Origin: Geobacteraceae bacterium
GTDB taxonomy: Bacteria > Desulfobacterota > Desulfuromonadia > Geobacterales > Geobacteraceae
Assembly: GCA_009773645.1 (NCBI GenBank)
Contig: WSYB01000030.1
Span: 1 to 42,795, forward strand
Direction: 5' to 3'
Length of the DNA stretch: 42,795 bases
The notes under the pieces are model-generated. The model was not told where the DNA came from, ran no database searches, and saw nothing but the letters and a program-made list of their open reading frames with translations. Position numbers and translations under genes: made by a program. Within the stretch, counting starts at the first letter, position 1. Each line of letters starts with the position of its first letter. Below are positions 40,901 to 42,795 of the stretch, piece by piece.

Positions 40901-41764
40901 CGCATACCGATGTCTGAATTCTTCCGGCCATTTTGTGGCTTGAGGTAACTTGGAAAGATCTACAGGAATAATATTTCTATCTTCCAGAACACGGCGTTGG
41001 ACAGGAGCAAGGTCTAGCCAACCAACCATATAGATTTTTGGCGCCGACTTGCCCAAATTATCGCGAACCCAGCCAGCCCAGTGGAGAAAATTAGGATCAT
41101 CGCCGGAAAAACCTACCAAACAGAAAAGGTTCTCCATCATCGTTTGCTGAACCATATTGACGAAGTATGGAAATTGGGTTGGATAACTCCTGTAGTCCTC
41201 TTCGGTAAAAATAAACGGGTAATTAGAGGGGAAAGAGCCATGCAGCTTAACAATACGAGGTTGCTGCGAGGCCGGGATGTCTTCCCGACTCAGCACAACG
41301 TCATATCGACGGTCAACAATTGAATCTAAAGCCTTTTCAAGCAGCGTATCCCAGTTGGTAGTAAATACATCTGCCCACGGTAATTTCAAAAGGTTTTCGT
41401 GGAGAGAAGATGGTGCAAAGTCGTCATCCGGCACAAAGGTTTTGAGAAGTCGGTTAAGCTCCGTCCGGCCGAAAGACGCCTCATATTCTTGTGCCAACCG
41501 AAGCGCGCCACTAGTAGCGGAAGCTTTCTTGAGTGCGAGGCTCCGATGATGCGTAATAGACTTGTCACTTGAAGGATAGAGTTTTTCACACAGACTTTCA
41601 GCCAAGTCACCCCAGGTTGGCATCATGCGGTTAGGATCGGCAATGTTCCGCGCATTGCGACTTAACCCCGCACCCACCATCAGCGCTGCATTCCCCAACG
41701 GAGATTTGCGCCACAATGCTTCAGCAATTCTTTCTATATGTACTTGATCCGGAAATGTTGACAT
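37967..41764 (-). CDS. Giant SIR2-domain protein, probable anti-phage NADase
   Basis: A 1265-residue protein with an N-terminal SIR2_2-like domain (about 10-300) and a very large helical C-terminal part. The sirtuin NAD-binding motifs are present: GAGLS at 31-35, TTNWD at 135-139 (Asn137), KLHGS at 173-177 (His175, the likely catalytic base) and GFSGDDPN at 218-225. Defence-associated sirtuins such as DSR1 use this domain to deplete NAD+ when a phage is sensed, and their large C-terminal region acts as sensor. The C-terminal 950 residues here show no motif I recognise and look alpha-helical, TPR-like in places. The gene is visibly more AT-rich than its neighbours, which suggests transfer. The start is the ATG at 41764, after GAGG. 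Confidence 0.85.
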   Translation of the reverse strand: MSTFPDQVHIERIAEALWRKSPLGNAALMVGAGLSRNARNIADPNRMMPTWGDLAESLCEKLYPSSDKSITHHRSLALKKASATSGALRLAQEYEASFGRTELNRLLKTFVPDDDFAPSSLHENLLKLPWADVFTTNWDTLLEKALDSIVDRRYDVVLSREDIPASQQPRIVKLHGSFPSNYPFIFTEEDYRSYPTQFPYFVNMVQQTMMENLFCLVGFSGDDPNFLHWAGWVRDNLGKSAPKIYMVGWLDLAPVQRRVLEDRNIIPVDLSKLPQATKWPEEFRHRYALEWFQWTLKVKQPTASSTESFFSRGKQTPPSYLEIDLDAFTKENPKERFRANTSGPGKELERLKEVQDQLPYWQNERFRYEGWVIAPRRIRSKIWLYTKEWIIDVTKVVHLMTPWERLFILREIVWRLDICLAPLFNRIHESLAQVLNDINPNERKCFKDGQEIVWPESNWTEARNAWFEVAMSLLRHYRIEGVSEEFELLAPRIEDLRGCKHTSDVVTYQRALLSIQQMNFSRAKKLVQSWQVERSDHIWAIRKAGILFELGELDTAYELLITILPAIRRSIRRDIDDYAALSREGCAMQLIEIAEWEKRHSRADSQEDQSYNNVNNPDWAARWKTLMAKDCDIRDEWQGICAQLNAPVPDPRPNKEIRKRRFDLGQESTSRHYGSGDQFLPALQALAFTEAAGMPTRIMADVVGVSVGSSGLRKAAEWLKLVEPEIAFKLILRVCTSESDDTLNLVSTRETVAQLNSNFVEETINILLQSANEIAQTISADKKYSSNLRVAMELLSRLALRLTDHSKQKQVFDLAISLTHNLAISGHLWLAGALSNLLIRSIECFEMNAQKDLVLPLLKLPTEGVEARTFCEEPWWGDFLNNQDEGFRLLRDSEPAVWSDTVRHLLSMAAKKESRQRAVLRLAFLHDRNLLSEQEQQEFAKTLWSADYPSATRLPGETNFYPWVFLTMPCPEEGMAERCIRTAYLTKEGAEKLSLADYLKDLGNILDVVRERKLPFLISQEEAVVIATKIVAWSKESYTPSTHPFANVGAEKEICKVIGVAKLLPFVALEDMDFLNIKNRIDILEQNQISCYRLYPLLIAHCPELANDLINRLKVGISGYDTDAAISVINAIYFWLSLAETGHAALPPDNLLEEVGLVICMRREPVLASALRFAAYLIEKQPDLSKRTIFERSIMGLQFLIDACRYEAASLSGLAERIDIPLIRYYCTQLAFVISKHGYEDQVGVRRWTDAAKDDPLPEVRKLVA

Positions 41765-41776
41765 TTGAGCCTCACA

Positions 41777-41782
41777 ATTATA
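41777..41782 (-). promoter_or_regulatory. -10 element of the SIR2 gene
   Basis: A perfect TATAAT on the minus strand, 12 bases before the ATG. The best -35 at normal spacing (TTTCAC) is weak. The predicted leader is only a few bases and would include the GAGG site. Confidence 0.45.
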
Positions 41783-41857
41783 TGGAGTGATGCACCATGG
41801 TGAAAAAATGCTCGACAATTCCGCTGGACATTTCTGGTGATGTAGTATTTTACAACA

Positions 41858-42595
41858 TTAGCCCCTCGCCGCCTCAACCGCCACCCTCGCAGCAAATCCA
41901 GCAAAAAACGTTCTGATGCTGGTCATCTCGGAAAGATCCGAATACTCTCCTGTTTCAATCCCCGTGCGTGATGAGAGCAACAGCGCGGCAGCGGAGTAAA
42001 GCTGCTCCTTCACAAGCCTCTTACACAGGAGGTTATACCTCTCGCTGTACGACGCCCCCCGGAACTCGGGAAACAACGGAAAGTTCGGGCAGTTGTCCTT
42101 CACCGGCGAGCGCGATTTATCGCAGTCCTCCAACATCATCATCCAGCCGACGAACGGTGACGGGCTCTCCCCGAACGCCCCTTCCCTGAAGGCCACCCAC
42201 AGATCATGGGCCGTCCCGATTGCCTCCTCGGCCCGGTTGTTGAAGTTGTTCCCGAAGGAGGGGCCGACCTGGCTCTTGAATTCCAGCGCCGCCACCAGCC
42301 TACCCTCGTGAATGACCACGACATCCCAAACCTTTGTCGGCCGGAAATAGCCGGGCAGGGTCAGGAGTTTTCGAGATACCTGCACCTGCGCGTCCGGAAG
42401 GCCGTTGGCTACGACGAGTTGCCGGACAATGGCAAGAAAGCCGTCCATGTTCTTCCCGGCGGTGACTGAGGCACGCTCCCCCTGGTCGGCTCTGCCGCTC
42501 TCCACCTGTTTCTGGCGGGCCGCCTCCCGGTTTCCCCAGAAGGCGCGCACCGCTTCACGGACATTCACATCAAAATCAGGCATCTCAATAGGCAT
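41858..42595 (-). CDS. PaeR7I/XhoI-family type II restriction endonuclease
   Basis: A 245-residue enzyme recognisable as the PaeR7I family, whose characterised members cut CTCGAG. The segment [18 protein letters not shown] holds a D...ExK nuclease core, followed by [19 protein letters not shown], a family hallmark. The start is the ATG at 42595, one base after the TGA of the methyltransferase gene (TGATATG), so translation is probably coupled. An in-frame ATG at 42631 would overlap the methyltransferase end. The recognition site is inferred from family membership. Confidence 0.9.
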   Translation of the reverse strand: MPIEMPDFDVNVREAVRAFWGNREAARQKQVESGRADQGERASVTAGKNMDGFLAIVRQLVVANGLPDAQVQVSRKLLTLPGYFRPTKVWDVVVIHEGRLVAALEFKSQVGPSFGNNFNNRAEEAIGTAHDLWVAFREGAFGESPSPFVGWMMMLEDCDKSRSPVKDNCPNFPLFPEFRGASYSERYNLLCKRLVKEQLYSAAALLLSSRTGIETGEYSDLSEMTSIRTFFAGFAARVAVEAARG

Positions 42596-42596
42596 A

Positions 42597-42795
42597 TCAG
42601 TTCCCGTTCCCCCCGAGAGCGGCCCTTTCATTGGCGTTCAAACCATAGAGCTCAAACGTGACGCGATTGCACTCTTCGGTATCCCCCCGCCAGGCCGCCT
42701 TCTTCAATTTATCCCGCAGTTCCTTCGGCACCTCACCCCACCGCGGCAACCTGATCCGCCGCAGGTACTGCGCCTGATATCTCAGGTAGCCGCCG
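42597..42795 (-). CDS. Partial type II adenine methyltransferase, C-terminal end
   Basis: The last 65 codons of a gene that runs off the right edge. The read segment begins [19 protein letters not shown], typical of the C-terminal end of N6-adenine methyltransferases of PaeR7I-like systems, and stops at TGA 42597-42599. It would protect the CTCGAG sites from the adjacent nuclease. The motifs for SAM binding lie outside the window, so the call depends on this segment and on the neighbour. Confidence 0.8.
   Translation of the reverse strand, partial: GGYLRYQAQYLRRIRLPRWGEVPKELRDKLKKAAWRGDTEECNRVTFELYGLNANERAALGGNGN

Overview
The window looks like chromosomal DNA from a Geobacter-like member of the Desulfuromonadota (Geobacteraceae). 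The reasons are the multiheme c-type cytochromes with CXXCH motifs, a triheme c7-type cytochrome, CHRD-domain lipoproteins, an outer-membrane barrel and cytochrome operon, and the style of the housekeeping genes. The genus is inference. No single marker in the window settles the species.

Layout. (1) 1-216: on the minus strand, two consecutive sigma70 promoters and the leader of an rRNA operon whose 16S gene lies off the left edge. (2) 217-10289, all minus strand: a housekeeping run read in the order smc, roadblock/LC7 gene, ftsY, zapB-like, zapA, a probable 6S RNA, fthC, rny, ymdB, tyrS. It joins chromosome segregation, protein targeting, cell division, RNA turnover and translation. (3) 10423-18309: a large AsmA/YhdP-like envelope protein, a small lipoprotein, a MutT-type Nudix enzyme, a LysM-NlpC/P60 endopeptidase, a single-chain fusion of diadenylate cyclase CdaA with its regulator CdaR, and ubiE. 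(4) 18378-24868, minus strand: an electron-transfer block. A beta-barrel, a nine-heme periplasmic cytochrome and an eleven-heme-motif lipoprotein form one operon with its own terminator. A CHRD-heme lipoprotein and a triheme cytochrome follow from a separate promoter. Together they look like a porin-cytochrome conduit across the outer membrane. (5) 25243-29180: an MFS transporter, rsmI, and a split glutamine-dependent NAD synthetase (amidase plus nadE). Arrays of 7-bp tandem repeats arranged as inverted pairs surround rsmI and run into both ends of its reading frame. (6) 29368-42795: an accessory, defence-island-like region. It holds an AbrB-Doc toxin-antitoxin pair, two DUF4143-type ATPases, a SEC-C protein, an intact small antitoxin next to a decayed PIN toxin, a truncated Fic protein, a KilA-N gene lacking a normal start, an L,D-transpeptidase, a 1265-residue protein with an N-terminal SIR2 domain, and a PaeR7I/XhoI-family restriction enzyme with the end of its methyltransferase at the right edge.

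The best candidates for new biology are the giant SIR2 protein beside the restriction system (with an apparent absence of the predicted CTCGAG site from the window), the barrel-cytochrome conduit with non-standard heme motifs, the CdaA-CdaR fusion, and the paired heptamer repeat arrays. No tRNA, CRISPR array or intact insertion sequence was seen.
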